Assembly: GCA_945883665.1 (NCBI GenBank)
Contig: CAMCXV010000007.1
Span: 1 to 34,456 of the forward strand
Length of the DNA: 34,456 nucleotides
Source: Rickettsia typhi
Lineage (GTDB): Bacteria; Pseudomonadota; Alphaproteobacteria; Rickettsiales; Rickettsiaceae
Direction of reading: 5' to 3'
Translations under genes and position numbers: made by a program
Notes under the pieces: model-generated
Told to the model about the DNA's origin: nothing
Database searches by the model: none
Seen by the model: the letters and a program-made list of their open reading frames with translations, nothing else
Part shown: positions 34,315-34,456 of the stretch, piece by piece
Numbering within the stretch: position 1 is the stretch's first letter
Layout: every line of letters begins with the position of its first letter

Positions 34315-34456
34315 TGGTACCCAAAAACTGGACTGTTAAAAATGTAAAATGAGATATAATTTCATAATAAAAAAAATGGAAATTATATGTCTAAAAAAGC
34401 AAAACAATATAGCGCAACAGAAAAAACAAAGATTGTGATAGAGGCGATAAAAGCTG
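34315..34456 (+). mobile_element. Left end of an IS3-like insertion sequence
   Basis: Sequence from about 34315 starts TGGTACCCAAAAACTGGAC, close to the TG...CCC-AAA-xxTGGAC ends of many IS3-family elements, and a transposase gene begins 72 bases in. The other end is outside the window, so the inverted repeat pair and target duplication cannot be checked. The exact border could be a few bases off. Confidence 0.75.
34387..34456 (+). CDS. IS3-family transposase OrfA, partial (N-terminus)
   Basis: The frame from the ATG at 34387 runs off the end of the window after 23 codons. MSKKAKQYSATEKTKIVIEA is the typical basic start of the HTH-containing OrfA of IS3-family transposases, ahead of the helix-turn-helix that binds the element ends. 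Only this start is visible, so subgroup and integrity cannot be judged. Confidence 0.75.
   Translation, partial: MSKKAKQYSATEKTKIVIEAIKA

Overview
This 34.5 kb window is AT-rich and reads as part of a Rickettsiales chromosome, most likely a member or close relative of Rickettsiaceae. The evidence is the strong A/T codon bias, a short bacterial ProS of rickettsial type, proteins of rickettsial appearance (RpsB, EF-Ts, L19, DUF2155, ComEC), Rpn-type nuclease genes, and an IS element inside an otherwise ordinary gene. Genus and species cannot be set from the sequence alone.

Layout. 61-2571 (+): a sodium:solute symporter and an Rpn/PD-(D/E)XK nuclease. 2658-4276 (-): truA then prmC. 4562-11653 (-): one giant gene (2363 aa) with a complete SecA-like motor core near its C-terminus and an N-terminal QQQE repeat. 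12059-13942 (-): rpsB then tsf, with a good terminator. 14257-15010 (+): a lipoprotein and tRNA-Ser(GCU). 15120-20761 (-): an LptM-like 37-aa lipoprotein, an M23 peptidase, an RND adaptor and pump, and ruvC. 20835-23462 (+): a TlpA-like thioredoxin, an SppA-type S49 peptidase, a DUF2155 protein and a tiny lipoprotein. 23550-23942 (-): rpoZ. 24228-26045 (+): a PAS-histidine kinase fused to a cyclodipeptide synthase. 26119-26195 (-): tRNA-Pro(UGG). 26338-27498 (+): trmD and rplS. 27563-34308 (-): a run transcribed in the order comEC fragment, heme-copper oxidase subunit I-like gene, folE, proS, lolC, lolD. 34315-34456: the left end of an IS3-like element that cuts comEC.

Most genes are housekeeping: translation (rpsB, tsf, rplS, trmD, truA, prmC, proS, two tRNAs), transcription (rpoZ), recombination (ruvC) and cell envelope (lolCD, M23, SppA, LptM-like, RND efflux). 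The accessory signals stand out against this. The strongest is the kinase-cyclodipeptide synthase fusion: a sensor kinase whose C-terminal 210 residues carry every catalytic residue I can recall for AlbC-type cyclodipeptide synthases. It suggests a single polypeptide that joins signal sensing to diversion of aminoacyl-tRNA into a cyclic dipeptide. The second is the giant SecA-like ATPase, which is not a housekeeping SecA. Its gene has a hairpin touching its start codon and a perfect 19-bp palindrome just after its stop. Further points are a ten-G tract inside the RND pump gene that could make it switch on and off, and the IS disruption of comEC.
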